The position numbers and the translations under genes were made by a program. 38,178 nt of DNA from Piscirickettsiaceae bacterium (GTDB taxonomy: Bacteria > Pseudomonadota > Gammaproteobacteria > Nitrosococcales > Methylophagaceae): contig JAIBDZ010000015.1 of NCBI GenBank assembly GCA_024685975.1, positions 1 through 38,178 of the forward strand, in the 5' to 3' direction. The number at the start of each line of letters is the position of its first letter. The stretch's first letter is position 1. A model generated the notes under the pieces. It was given only the letters and a program-made list of their open reading frames with translations. It was not told the origin of the DNA and searched no databases. Positions 1 through 8,348 of the stretch are shown one piece after another.

Positions 1-766
1 CACTTTAAGTGAATTAGGTTTCTCTGATTTTGCTGGCTCAGGAATTGTGCATATGGCAGGTGCTGCTGCTGCATTATCGGGTGTACTTTTATTAGGTGCT
101 CGTAAAGGTAAATATACTAGCGATGGTCGAGTTAATGCTATTCCAGGTGCCAACTTACCCTTGGCAACTTTAGGTACTTTTATTTTATGGATGGGTTGGT
201 TTGGTTTTAATGGTGGCTCTGTGCTTAAGCTGGGCGATATTGCCAGTGCGAACTCAGTTGCTATGGTGTTTTTGAATACTAATGCGGCCGCAGCTGGTGG
301 TGCCATTGCTGCTTTAATTTTGGCGAAAATTTTGTTCAAAAAAGCAGATTTAACTATGGCATTAAATGGTGCATTAGCAGGTTTAGTTGCTATCACAGCA
401 GGACCTGACACTCCATCAGCCTTCGGAGCAACATTAATTGGTGCCGTCGGTGGTTTAATCGTTGTGTTATCAATCGTCACAATGGACAAATTCAAAATTG
501 ATGATCCAGTTGGTGCCATCTCTGTTCATGGTGTGGTCGGTTTATGGGGCTTATTAGCTGTGCCATTAACCAACAGCGATGCTAACTTTGTTGGTCAGTT
601 AGTCGGTGCTGCTACTATCTTTATTTGGGTCTTCGTCACAAGCTTAATTGTGTGGGGAATCCTCAAAGCGGTCATGGGAATCCGTGTCACTGAAGAAGAA
701 GAGTATGCCGGTGTTGATTTAAGTGAATGTGGTATGGAAGCATATCCTGAGTTCACAAATAGTTAA
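1..766 (+). CDS. amtB: Ammonium transporter AmtB, 3' part (gene begins before the window)
   Basis: Inner-membrane channel that conducts NH3/NH4+ for nitrogen assimilation. The reading frame is open from base 2, so the 5' end lies outside the window; a GTG at 47 is an internal valine codon, not a start. About 254 C-terminal residues are present. Both pore histidines of the Amt/Mep/Rh family are visible, in the contexts GIVHMAG (near the window start) and AISVHGVVGLWG. The rest is a series of Gly/Ala-rich hydrophobic helices. The cytoplasmic tail carries the motif EEEEYAGVDLSECGMEAYPE, typical of AmtB proteins that are gated by a PII protein (GlnK). An upstream glnK would be expected but cannot be seen. 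A strong terminator follows. Identification is secure. Confidence 0.95.
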   Translation, partial: TLSELGFSDFAGSGIVHMAGAAAALSGVLLLGARKGKYTSDGRVNAIPGANLPLATLGTFILWMGWFGFNGGSVLKLGDIASANSVAMVFLNTNAAAAGGAIAALILAKILFKKADLTMALNGALAGLVAITAGPDTPSAFGATLIGAVGGLIVVLSIVTMDKFKIDDPVGAISVHGVVGLWGLLAVPLTNSDANFVGQLVGAATIFIWVFVTSLIVWGILKAVMGIRVTEEEEYAGVDLSECGMEAYPEFTNS

Positions 767-790
767 TCAACGTCTTTCATCTCCACTAAA

Positions 791-825
791 AGCCAGCCTG
801 CTTAAACAGGTTGGCTTTTTTTTTT
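791..825 (+). terminator. Rho-independent terminator of amtB
   Basis: A 10-bp stem, AGCCAGCCTG paired with CAGGTTGGCT (one G-U pair), encloses a 6-nt loop and is followed at once by nine T residues. It starts 25 bp after the amtB stop codon, so it ends the amtB transcript before the next gene. Confidence 0.93.
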
Positions 826-879
826 GCTTTAAAATCATGTTAAAGTGCCATCAACAAAGAATGAATATGGACATAGACT

Positions 880-1311
880 ATGGACAATACAACAGCAACT
901 GATTGGCTGACTCTTCTGGTAAGACTGTTGGGGCTCGTCATGTTACTGATTGGGCTTTTCATCGGCATCAAAGTTATTTTCGAAGCATGGCATCTTTATG
1001 AAGAACCACAACGAATAGAACGTTTTGCTGATGCGATTGAACAAGGGTCTCACCTGAATGCCGTCATCGCTTCTGTCGCGCAAAAACAAACCTCAACCCC
1101 ACAACCTCGCGCCATTCCTCCCCAACAAGCGAAACAAGTGAGTTTAGATCTGACTTACTTCCTTGCTTGGGCCATTGTCATTGTCCTGTTAATGGTGATT
1201 GGCAGCCTCGCGGCAACGGCAATCAGAACAGGAGGACAGCTCGCTTTATACGATTTACAAGTCAAACGTTTTGCAAACCAGTTACTCAAGCAAGCTAACC
1301 ACACAAAATAA
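880..1311 (+). CDS. Small two-helix membrane protein of unknown function
   Basis: I do not recognise a family. The 143-residue product has a hydrophobic helix at about residues 14-36 (LLGLVMLLIGLFIGIKVIF), a polar loop with Glu/Arg and then Gln/Pro-rich sequence (about 37-88), and a second helix at about 92-113. A basic tail follows (QVKRFANQLLKQANHTK). This suggests an inner-membrane protein with both termini on the same side and no catalytic motif that I can see. The ATG at 880 is not preceded by a strong Shine-Dalgarno sequence. The gene follows the amtB terminator and lies 49 bp before the oxygenase gene on the same strand, so the two may be co-transcribed. It appears to be a real gene because it fills the space, has sensible hydrophobicity and has no better overlapping frame. 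Confidence 0.7.
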   Translation: MDNTTATDWLTLLVRLLGLVMLLIGLFIGIKVIFEAWHLYEEPQRIERFADAIEQGSHLNAVIASVAQKQTSTPQPRAIPPQQAKQVSLDLTYFLAWAIVIVLLMVIGSLAATAIRTGGQLALYDLQVKRFANQLLKQANHTK

Positions 1312-1360
1312 ACTGCCAAGCGACGAAGAAAAGCGTAAACTAATGTCATAAAATTGTAAT

Positions 1361-1978
1361 ATGACGCCAAACACTATGATTAATATAGAATTAATTCAAC
1401 AAACGCCTCTAAAGACTGATCCTTTTCCCTATTTTGCGATCGAACAAGCCTTATCACCGGAAAAGCTCGAAGTGCTAACGAAAGAGTTTCCAACGATCCA
1501 TAGTGGCGGCAGCTTTAATGAAGAAGATCTTCGCCTCAGTGACAATTTTCAAGCATTACATCAAGCGATTGACAATAGTGACTTTCGCCGTGTTTTAAGC
1601 GACAAATTCGATACCGATGTTAGTGAATCGCCATTGATGATTACATACCGTGGTTACTCTCGCCTAAAAGATGGTCGCGTCCATACCGATTCAAAAACAA
1701 AATTATTAACCATCTTGGTTTACTTTAATCGAGAATGGTCAGCAGAAACGGGTAAGTTACGCATTTTAAACAGCGAAGATATGAATGATGTTGCAGAAGA
1801 GGTCAACCCAACGGCTGGTTGCATGATCGCCTTTAAAGTGACCGATAACTGTTGGCATGGTTACCCTTCTTTTGAAGGAACGCGTAATGCCATTCAGATT
1901 AACTTTCTAGCCAGTGAAGCCGCAAATAGAAAACACCGTTTCTTCCATAAATTAAGTGCGAAACTAAAGTCTGTTTAA
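1361..1978 (+). CDS. 2-oxoglutarate/Fe(II)-dependent oxygenase family protein
   Basis: A 205-residue soluble protein of the 2OG-Fe(II) oxygenase fold (prolyl-hydroxylase-like, double-stranded beta-helix). The iron triad is visible: H108-x-D110 in GRVHTDSKTK and the distal H166 in NCWHGYPSF. R175 in EGTRNAIQINF is placed to bind the 2-oxoglutarate carboxylate. A stretch TILVYFNREW between the two metal sites is typical of the family. The substrate cannot be told; members hydroxylate proteins, amino-acid side chains or small molecules. There is no signal peptide, so it is cytoplasmic. An alternative ATG at 1376 would shorten the protein by five residues, and neither start has a clear Shine-Dalgarno. 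It converges on the sulfide:quinone oxidoreductase gene with only 16 bp between the stop codons. Confidence 0.85.
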   Translation: MTPNTMINIELIQQTPLKTDPFPYFAIEQALSPEKLEVLTKEFPTIHSGGSFNEEDLRLSDNFQALHQAIDNSDFRRVLSDKFDTDVSESPLMITYRGYSRLKDGRVHTDSKTKLLTILVYFNREWSAETGKLRILNSEDMNDVAEEVNPTAGCMIAFKVTDNCWHGYPSFEGTRNAIQINFLASEAANRKHRFFHKLSAKLKSV

Positions 1979-1994
1979 CATCAGAGAGGCGCAC

Positions 1995-3275
1995 TTATTT
2001 CTTTTTCAACTTTTCAATGCCCAGTAATGACATAACTTTACTTTCATAGATTGGGTTTGTTGAACCAGATTTTACTTTATGTAAAAAGTACTTCTCAAAA
2101 GCAATTTTGGCATAACGCACCCACTTTCCTTTCTTGGTCCAAGAGACATTGCGTGGTGGAATTTGAGGAACAGCGACCATCGCAATGCCAGTATCGCCTA
2201 AGTCGGCAAGACAGATTGCATTCCATGTCGCTTCAGCATAAGGTTTTTGCCCTTTTAATTCTGCCGCAATATTTTTCACTGTTGCGGCCACCATAGATTC
2301 GATCATATAACCTGTTTTCGGCACACCTGTTGGCACCGGTGTCGGTTTATCTGGTGCAATCGCAACGCAAACACCTACAGAATAAATATTCTGAAAAGTT
2401 GGGTTACGTTGATATTTATCAGCCAGTGTAAATCCTCGAGAATTAGTCACACCTTCCGCTTCAATATTCAATACTGCATCCACACCAGTAAAGGCAGGTA
2501 GGATCATCGAATAATGAAAAGGCAATTGATGTGCTTTTTTATCTTGCCCTTCATCATCACATTCCATCACATGCATCATGCTCTCATCAACAGAAGTCAC
2601 TTTCGCATTCGTGATCCATTCAATATGCCGTGAGCGAAACTCACTTTCGAGCATTGTCTTTGAATCACCAACACCATTTAAGCCCATATGTCCGATATAA
2701 GGTTCTGGCGTCACATAAGTGATCGGCACGCGATCTCGTATTTTACGCTTTCTTAAATCCGCATCGAGTATAAAAGCAAACTCATAAGCAGGCCCAAAAC
2801 AAGATGCACCAGGCGCTGCTCCCACAACAATCGGTCCAGGGTTCTCAACAAATTCTTCCCACTTTACCTGTGCCATTTCAGCATGATCAACGTGACAAAT
2901 AGATTGCGTAAACTGTTCTGGCCCCAAGCCTTCTATGTCATCAAGCGCGAACTTTGGTCCTGTTGCAATCACCAAATAATCATAATCGAGTTGACCGCCA
3001 TCGCCGAGAGTCACGATATTGTTTTCGGGATCGATTTTGCTCACCCCCTTTGAAGAAAAGGCTATGCCTTTAGATGTGATCGGCTCTTCTAAGTCCACCA
3101 CAATATCTTGACGTTGACGCCAATTGACAGCGATCCAAGGGTTAGAAGGGACAAAGTGGAATTGAGGGCTATTGGAGATAAGCGTGATGTCATGCTCATC
3201 GGCAATCTCATCTCGTAATTCATAAGCCATTGGAATGCCGCCAAGCCCAGCACCAATGATAATGATTTTAGCCAT
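1995..3275 (-). CDS. sqr: Sulfide:quinone oxidoreductase (flavoprotein)
   Basis: A 426-residue FAD-dependent disulfide-oxidoreductase-family enzyme, predicted to oxidise sulfide to polysulfide/sulfur and pass electrons to the quinone pool at the inner membrane. The N-terminal dinucleotide fold is IIIIGAGLGGIPMAYEL, and a second FAD contact region reads LVIATGPKFALDDIEG. Three cysteines sit at C127 (SICHVDHA), C159 (GASCFGPAYEF) and C355 (AICLADLG). They match the three redox cysteines known for the Acidithiobacillus type-I enzyme at almost identical numbering. The C-terminus (about 380-426) is basic and amphipathic, as needed for peripheral membrane attachment. There is no signal peptide. The gene stands alone on the minus strand and is divergent from the RND exporter cassette. 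A plainer FAD oxidoreductase annotation is possible, but the three cysteines favour SQR. Confidence 0.85.
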   Translation of the reverse strand: MAKIIIIGAGLGGIPMAYELRDEIADEHDITLISNSPQFHFVPSNPWIAVNWRQRQDIVVDLEEPITSKGIAFSSKGVSKIDPENNIVTLGDGGQLDYDYLVIATGPKFALDDIEGLGPEQFTQSICHVDHAEMAQVKWEEFVENPGPIVVGAAPGASCFGPAYEFAFILDADLRKRKIRDRVPITYVTPEPYIGHMGLNGVGDSKTMLESEFRSRHIEWITNAKVTSVDESMMHVMECDDEGQDKKAHQLPFHYSMILPAFTGVDAVLNIEAEGVTNSRGFTLADKYQRNPTFQNIYSVGVCVAIAPDKPTPVPTGVPKTGYMIESMVAATVKNIAAELKGQKPYAEATWNAICLADLGDTGIAMVAVPQIPPRNVSWTKKGKWVRYAKIAFEKYFLHKVKSGSTNPIYESKVMSLLGIEKLKKK

Positions 3276-3457
3276 CGTACATAAACCTCTTAAAAGGGTA
3301 AAAGTCGCATCGTACTGTATAAAATAATATCATTCTCATGATACGCATTCATTCACTGCGTGATATAGCTTACCTACCTTTGTTTTAAGGATAAAGAAAA
3401 TCAAGCAATAACCTCATTATTTAAGCGCATTTTCCTGTACGCACGATAAAACAGAGA

Positions 3458-3466
3458 TGCTAAAAT
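3458..3466 (+). promoter_or_regulatory. Candidate extended -10 promoter of the exporter cassette
   Basis: TGCTAAAAT gives a TG-N extended -10 with a TAAAAT hexamer, 43 bp before the exporter ATG. No convincing -35 is visible. This is the best promoter candidate in the 234-bp divergent gap between sqr and the exporter, but it rests on the short motif alone. Confidence 0.35.
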
Positions 3467-3509
3467 AGCTTCTCCTCCTTTCTTGGCTATCCCCTTCCAA
3501 AGAGCCCTT

Positions 3510-6155
3510 ATGACTGACTCAACCATCGTTGATAAATTTGTCCATTTTGCCTTGAACCATCCTCGTAATATTGCACGCACTATTTATCTTGTCACAGGGT
3601 TGCTCATCATTTTCGCGATATTGCCCAACTTTATTGCAGTCCCTTTATTACACCCCATCACCGTCGATACTGATCCTGAAAACATGTTGTCCGAAGATGC
3701 TCCGGTCAGACAGTTTCACACTCAAAACAAAGCCATTTTCTCCCTCTCCGATATGGTGGTCGTTGGTATTGAAAACCAGCACCATGAACAAGGTGTCTTT
3801 AACGCACAATCACTGACTCGAATTCATCAACTCACCGAATTTGCACGCAACTTACATTGGCAAGATGAAAAAGCAAAAAATGGTCAAGAAGGTGTAATAG
3901 AAATAGATATGATTGCCCCCTCAATGGTCGATAATATCGAACAACAGGGCCTCGGAACGGTCAACTTTTCATGGCTTATGCCAACAGCGCCAGAGAATGA
4001 TGAACAAGCGTTAGCGGTTTTACATAAAGCACAACACATTCCTCTGCTCAATGGCACGCTCGTCTCCAATAATGGCAAAGCTATCGCCTTATATCTGCCA
4101 TTAACCAGCAAAAAAGCCTCTTATCGTGTCCGTAATGAATTATTGGCTTTTACAGCCGACTGGCCTGATGAAGATATCGTTCACATCACGGGCTTACCCG
4201 TTGCAGAGGATACTTTTGGTGTTGAAATGTTTATTCAAATGGCCATTTCAGCGCCCTTGGCGATGCTGGTTATTTTTATCTTATTATTATTATTTTTCAA
4301 ACGACTCGTGCTTGTTGTCTCTCCCATGATCGTCGCCATGATTTCATCATTAGCAACGATGGCTTTACTGATTATTTCTGGCAATACCATTCATATCATG
4401 AGCTCCATGATTCCTATCTTTGTCATGCCCATTGCTGTGTTAGATTCAGTCCATATTCTATCTGAGTTTTTTGATCGCTATCCCATCTACAAAGATAAAC
4501 GTGAAACCCTCAAACACGTTATGCAAACCTTATTCAAACCGATGTTATTCACCACATTAACTACCGTCGCAGGCTTTGCATCATTAACATTGGCACCTGT
4601 TCCACCGGTGCAAGTCTTCGGTATCTTTGTTGCCATTGGTGTTGCTTTAGCGTGGTTATTGACGATTTTATTTATCCCTGCTTATTTGATGATGATTCCT
4701 GAAGAGAAGTTAGCAGGTTATGGTCACACAGGCAGTAACGACGATGAAGATCGCACCATGATCGGTCGAGCATTAACGGCTGTCGGGCGCTTCAGTACGC
4801 AGCAACCTAAACGCATTGTTCTTTCGGCTTTGATCATTGCGTCAGCCTCAGCTTACGGCATTATTGGCATTATCATCAATGACAACCCCGTGAAATGGTT
4901 TCACGAAGATCATAGCATTCGCATCGCGGACCAGTTCTTCAATGATAATTTTGCTGGCAGCTATATGGCCTATCTCTCTTTACAATCTAATCACGCTGAC
5001 ACGCCCTTTGATGCATCTGGGCTCAAACAACAATTGACTAGCATTCAAGCGTACTCAGACAATGAAAGTCAGGCTGCCTTTGCCTTATTCCAACAACATA
5101 TCGAGAAACAAATTCAAACCCAGCAATCAACCATGGCTGCACTCGAGCAGTTGACTGAATTTAGCCAAAACCAAATGGCTGAGGCCGAAGGTGAAAGCTA
5201 TTATATTTGGGATGAAATACTGTTTACCTTAGACAGCTTTCGTCAACAATACGCTGTCTTTAAACAACCTGAAACGCTCAATTGGATGGCTCAACTACAA
5301 CAACATATGGAATCAGACCCATATATAGGTAAAGTCAATTCTCTCACCGACATCGTCAAAACCGTACACCGTGAATTATTATTAGGGGCACCTGAAGCCT
5401 TTCGTATTCCCGATAACAGTAATGCTGTTGGGCAAACATTAATTACCTACCAAAATAGCCATCGACCCCATGATTTATGGCATTTTGTCACCCCAGATTA
5501 TCAACATGCCAACTTATGGGTGCAATTAACCAGTGGTGATAATAAAGACATGGCTGCTGTTGTTGATCGTGTTAACGCCTTTATCTCCACAACACCGCCG
5601 CCAAGCGCGCTTCAAGCTCAATGGTTTGGTCTAACTTATGTCAACGTTGTTTGGCAGGAAAATATGGTCACCGGCATGTTGAATGCTTTTATGGGCTCAT
5701 TTGTCGTCGTGCTTTTAATGATGATTTTCCTCTTCAGGTCTATCTCATTTGGATTGTTATCTATGGTGCCATTAACCTTAACTGTAGGTTTTATCTATGG
5801 TTTAATTGGTCTCATTGGTAAAGATTACGACATGCCCATTGCCGTTTTAAGTTCATTAAGTTTAGGGCTCGCCATTGATTATGCCATTCACTTCATTGCT
5901 AGGAGTCGAGAACAAGTTGCCATTCAAGGAAGTTGGTCAGCCGCCGTAAAACCGATTTTTGGCGAACCTGCTCGTGCTATCAGCCGAAATGTTGTTATTC
6001 TCAGTCTTGGCTTTTTGCCTCTCGTCGCGGCACCTTTAGTGCCCTATCAAACCGTCGGAATATTTATTGCTTTAATTATGTTGAGCGCCGGTATCGCCAC
6101 ACTGATGTTATTACCCGCACTCATGACGCTCTTACAGCGCCACTTATTTAAATAG
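3510..6155 (+). CDS. RND-superfamily (MMPL/HAE3-type) exporter
   Basis: An 881-residue inner-membrane transporter with the duplicated RND layout. There is one helix near residues 24-47, a large periplasmic domain, a bundle of helices at about 240-410, a second single helix near 440-460, another periplasmic domain, and a final bundle from about 715 to the end. The second bundle carries LGLAIDYAIHFIARSRE, where the Asp-Tyr pair fits the proton-relay site of MMPL/SSD-type RND proteins. The equivalent place in the first bundle reads AVLDSVHIL, with Asp but no Tyr. The first periplasmic loop has DTDPENMLSEDAPVRQFH, typical of HAE3-type predicted exporters. I place the start at the ATG at 3510 (AAGAG six bases upstream) rather than the TTG at 3483 in the same frame. 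It is followed within 9 bp by the LolA-like gene. The substrate is unknown; relatives move lipids, hopanoids or sterols. Confidence 0.88.
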   Translation: MTDSTIVDKFVHFALNHPRNIARTIYLVTGLLIIFAILPNFIAVPLLHPITVDTDPENMLSEDAPVRQFHTQNKAIFSLSDMVVVGIENQHHEQGVFNAQSLTRIHQLTEFARNLHWQDEKAKNGQEGVIEIDMIAPSMVDNIEQQGLGTVNFSWLMPTAPENDEQALAVLHKAQHIPLLNGTLVSNNGKAIALYLPLTSKKASYRVRNELLAFTADWPDEDIVHITGLPVAEDTFGVEMFIQMAISAPLAMLVIFILLLLFFKRLVLVVSPMIVAMISSLATMALLIISGNTIHIMSSMIPIFVMPIAVLDSVHILSEFFDRYPIYKDKRETLKHVMQTLFKPMLFTTLTTVAGFASLTLAPVPPVQVFGIFVAIGVALAWLLTILFIPAYLMMIPEEKLAGYGHTGSNDDEDRTMIGRALTAVGRFSTQQPKRIVLSALIIASASAYGIIGIIINDNPVKWFHEDHSIRIADQFFNDNFAGSYMAYLSLQSNHADTPFDASGLKQQLTSIQAYSDNESQAAFALFQQHIEKQIQTQQSTMAALEQLTEFSQNQMAEAEGESYYIWDEILFTLDSFRQQYAVFKQPETLNWMAQLQQHMESDPYIGKVNSLTDIVKTVHRELLLGAPEAFRIPDNSNAVGQTLITYQNSHRPHDLWHFVTPDYQHANLWVQLTSGDNKDMAAVVDRVNAFISTTPPPSALQAQWFGLTYVNVVWQENMVTGMLNAFMGSFVVVLLMMIFLFRSISFGLLSMVPLTLTVGFIYGLIGLIGKDYDMPIAVLSSLSLGLAIDYAIHFIARSREQVAIQGSWSAAVKPIFGEPARAISRNVVILSLGFLPLVAAPLVPYQTVGIFIALIMLSAGIATLMLLPALMTLLQRHLFK

Positions 6156-6164
6156 GAGCTCACC

Positions 6165-6986
6165 ATGACACTCAAGCGACACTTTCACCTTATGACATTG
6201 TGCCTATTCTTTCCTAGTATTGTGTGGGCGACGGCGACACCTTCTGTTGAAGAGATCATCAACAAGGCTAACTTGACCGCCTATTACCAAGGCAATGATG
6301 GTCGAGCTCAAGTACAAATGCTTATCATCGACGCACAAGGTCGAAAACGGCAAAGAAGCTTTTCTATTCTACGCCGCGATCTTCCCCAAACTGACGCTTT
6401 GACCTATCGCGCTTATTGGGGAGAGCAACAATTCTACGTCTATTTCAACCGACCTTCTGATGTGAATAAAATGGTTTTTATGGTGCATAAAAAAATAGAG
6501 ACGGATGATGACCGTTGGTTATATTTGCCCGCATTAGATCTCGTCAAACGTATTGCCGCAACGGACAAAAGAACCAGTTTCGTTGGGTCAGATTATTTTT
6601 ATGAAGATGTTAGCGGCCGCTCCATTGAGGCCGATCACCATATTTTGTTAGAAGAAACACCGCAGCATTACATCATCAAAGGCACGCCTAAAGCACCTGA
6701 TACTGTTGAGTTCAACTACTATCTACTCCATGTCGACAAAACGACTTTTATCCCTGTCAAAACCGAATATTATGATCATAATGATGAACAATATCGTATC
6801 GCGACTGTTTTAAAAACCGACATCATTCAAGGTTATCCTACTGTCACAGAAGCCAGCATGGAAAACTTGAAATCTGGCAGTAAAACCCTAATCCGCTATA
6901 AAGAGCTTAGTTATGATATTGGCTTGCCTGAAGATATCTTCACCGAACGTTTTCTTCGCACCCCACCACAACAATATTTAAGATAA
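6165..6986 (+). CDS. LolA-like periplasmic protein (outer-membrane lipoprotein-sorting family)
   Basis: A 273-residue exported protein. The N-terminus (basic, then LMTLCLFFPSIVWATATP) is a signal peptide with probable cleavage after WAT-A. The mature part matches the PF17131-type 'outer membrane lipoprotein-sorting protein' family. Its hallmark stretch is DDRWLYLPALDLVKRIAATD followed by FVGSDYFYEDVSGR, and it ends with the usual 'EDIFTERFLR' segment. The fold is related to LolA/LolB half-barrels that shield acyl chains, so it could carry a lipid or hydrophobic molecule across the periplasm. A good Shine-Dalgarno (AGGAG) precedes the ATG. It lies 9 bp after the RND exporter and 9 bp before the beta-barrel gene, so the three are almost certainly one operon and probably one pathway. 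Confidence 0.85.
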   Translation: MTLKRHFHLMTLCLFFPSIVWATATPSVEEIINKANLTAYYQGNDGRAQVQMLIIDAQGRKRQRSFSILRRDLPQTDALTYRAYWGEQQFYVYFNRPSDVNKMVFMVHKKIETDDDRWLYLPALDLVKRIAATDKRTSFVGSDYFYEDVSGRSIEADHHILLEETPQHYIIKGTPKAPDTVEFNYYLLHVDKTTFIPVKTEYYDHNDEQYRIATVLKTDIIQGYPTVTEASMENLKSGSKTLIRYKELSYDIGLPEDIFTERFLRTPPQQYLR

Positions 6987-6995
6987 AACACAGTC

Positions 6996-8324
6996 ATGCC
7001 CAAAATATTGATGTTCTGTTTCTTGTTAATCCCAGCATTGGCGTTTAGCGAACCATTAAAACAAATCATCGAAGAGGATCCATGGGCAGAAAGTGAATGG
7101 GAAACGGAAGAGGAAAGCCAACAAAGCTGGCTGCGTCGTCATAACATTACAGGTTTCGCTGAATTACGTTATGGTCACCGCACTCAGTCAGCAATTCATC
7201 AACGTCAAACCAGCTTAGCAGAATGGCGCTTAAAGCTTGATAAAGAAACGTCATGGCAAGGATTTAACCTCAATACGAATATTGACCTGCTTTATGATGA
7301 TATAGAGCCATCACAACAACTCCAGCTCGACTCAGGTAATGGATGGCTTGATATCAGAGAATTTGTTGTTCAAAAACGCATTGCTAATACAGATCTTAAA
7401 CTGGGTCGCCAGATCATGACTTGGGGTGTCGGCGATCTGGTTTTTATTAATGACCTATTTCCAAAAGATTGGAATAGCTTTTTAATCGGTCGCGATGAAC
7501 AATATTTAAAAGCGCCATCAGATGCACTCCGCATCGGTTTTTATACCGAGCTGATGAATATTGACTTAGCCATAACCCCCGAATTTGATGCTGATCGCTA
7601 TATTGATGGTCGTCGTTTGTCTTATTTTAATTCTACATTCAATACCATTGCTGGCCAAAATGCCGTCATAACAACCGACCAACCCCACGGCCCTGAAATC
7701 GCTTTGCGTTTGTACAAAAATATTGGCGCCTACGAATATGCTTTCTATGGCTATGATGGTTTTTGGAAAAGTCCCGCGGGGTTTAATATCGCCAAAGGTA
7801 AGGCGATTTTTCCTAAACTCACTGTTTTAGGTGCTAGTCTCCGCGGCCCACTCGCTAATGGCATAGTCAGTCTTGAAATCGGCAATTATCACTCCTCTGA
7901 CGACAGTCATGGCACCAATCCAGACATTAATAATAGTGAAATTCGTGGACTTGTCGCCTATGAATGGTCGCCTTTCCACAATGCCACAACCAATGTGCAA
8001 TATTATGTTGAAGCGCTGCAACACTACCGACAGTACAAACAAAGTATGAATAATGATGACATCACTCGCGATCAATATCGTCATTTATTATCGACCCGTT
8101 TCACTTACCTAAGTCATCAACAAAATCTAACTTGGAGCCTATTTATTTTCTATTCACCAAGTGATCATGATGCTTATCTACGCCCCCGGCTCACTTATAA
8201 AGCCACCGACAACTGGCAACTAGAAGCAGGGTTAAATCTCTTTTCCGGTCAAAAACAACATACCTTCTTTGGTCAGTTTGAACACAACAGTAATAGCTAT
8301 ATTTCAGCACGTTACCATTTCTAA
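6996..8324 (+). CDS. DUF1302-like outer-membrane beta-barrel protein
   Basis: A 442-residue protein with a signal peptide (MPKILMFCFLLIPALAFSEP, cleavage after AFS). An acidic segment follows (residues about 26-42, rich in Glu/Trp), then sequence with alternating polar and aromatic residues typical of a transmembrane beta-barrel. The last residues are SARYHF, ending in Phe, the usual signal for insertion by the BAM complex. The stretch LKLGRQIMTWGVGDLVFINDLFPKDW resembles the DUF1302 family, which is often coded beside RND exporters and LolA-like or DUF1329 proteins. It is the last gene of the cassette and would supply its outer-membrane component. Its stop lies 24 bp from the convergent EamA gene. 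The family call is from motif memory, not a search. Confidence 0.75.
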   Translation: MPKILMFCFLLIPALAFSEPLKQIIEEDPWAESEWETEEESQQSWLRRHNITGFAELRYGHRTQSAIHQRQTSLAEWRLKLDKETSWQGFNLNTNIDLLYDDIEPSQQLQLDSGNGWLDIREFVVQKRIANTDLKLGRQIMTWGVGDLVFINDLFPKDWNSFLIGRDEQYLKAPSDALRIGFYTELMNIDLAITPEFDADRYIDGRRLSYFNSTFNTIAGQNAVITTDQPHGPEIALRLYKNIGAYEYAFYGYDGFWKSPAGFNIAKGKAIFPKLTVLGASLRGPLANGIVSLEIGNYHSSDDSHGTNPDINNSEIRGLVAYEWSPFHNATTNVQYYVEALQHYRQYKQSMNNDDITRDQYRHLLSTRFTYLSHQQNLTWSLFIFYSPSDHDAYLRPRLTYKATDNWQLEAGLNLFSGQKQHTFFGQFEHNSNSYISARYHF

Positions 8325-8348
8325 TACCGAGACCTAAACGGCCTTAAA

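Noticed and set aside
1-60. GTG at 47 as a start codon for the ammonium transporter
   Set aside because: The frame is open to the window edge and codes for conserved transporter sequence before it, so the gene simply begins outside the window.
3320-3350. Fur-box-like palindrome (ATCAT-TCTC-ATGAT) in the sqr/exporter gap
   Set aside because: Only the short inner palindrome is good; the longer 7-1-7 Fur pattern matches one half only, so a Fur site cannot be claimed.
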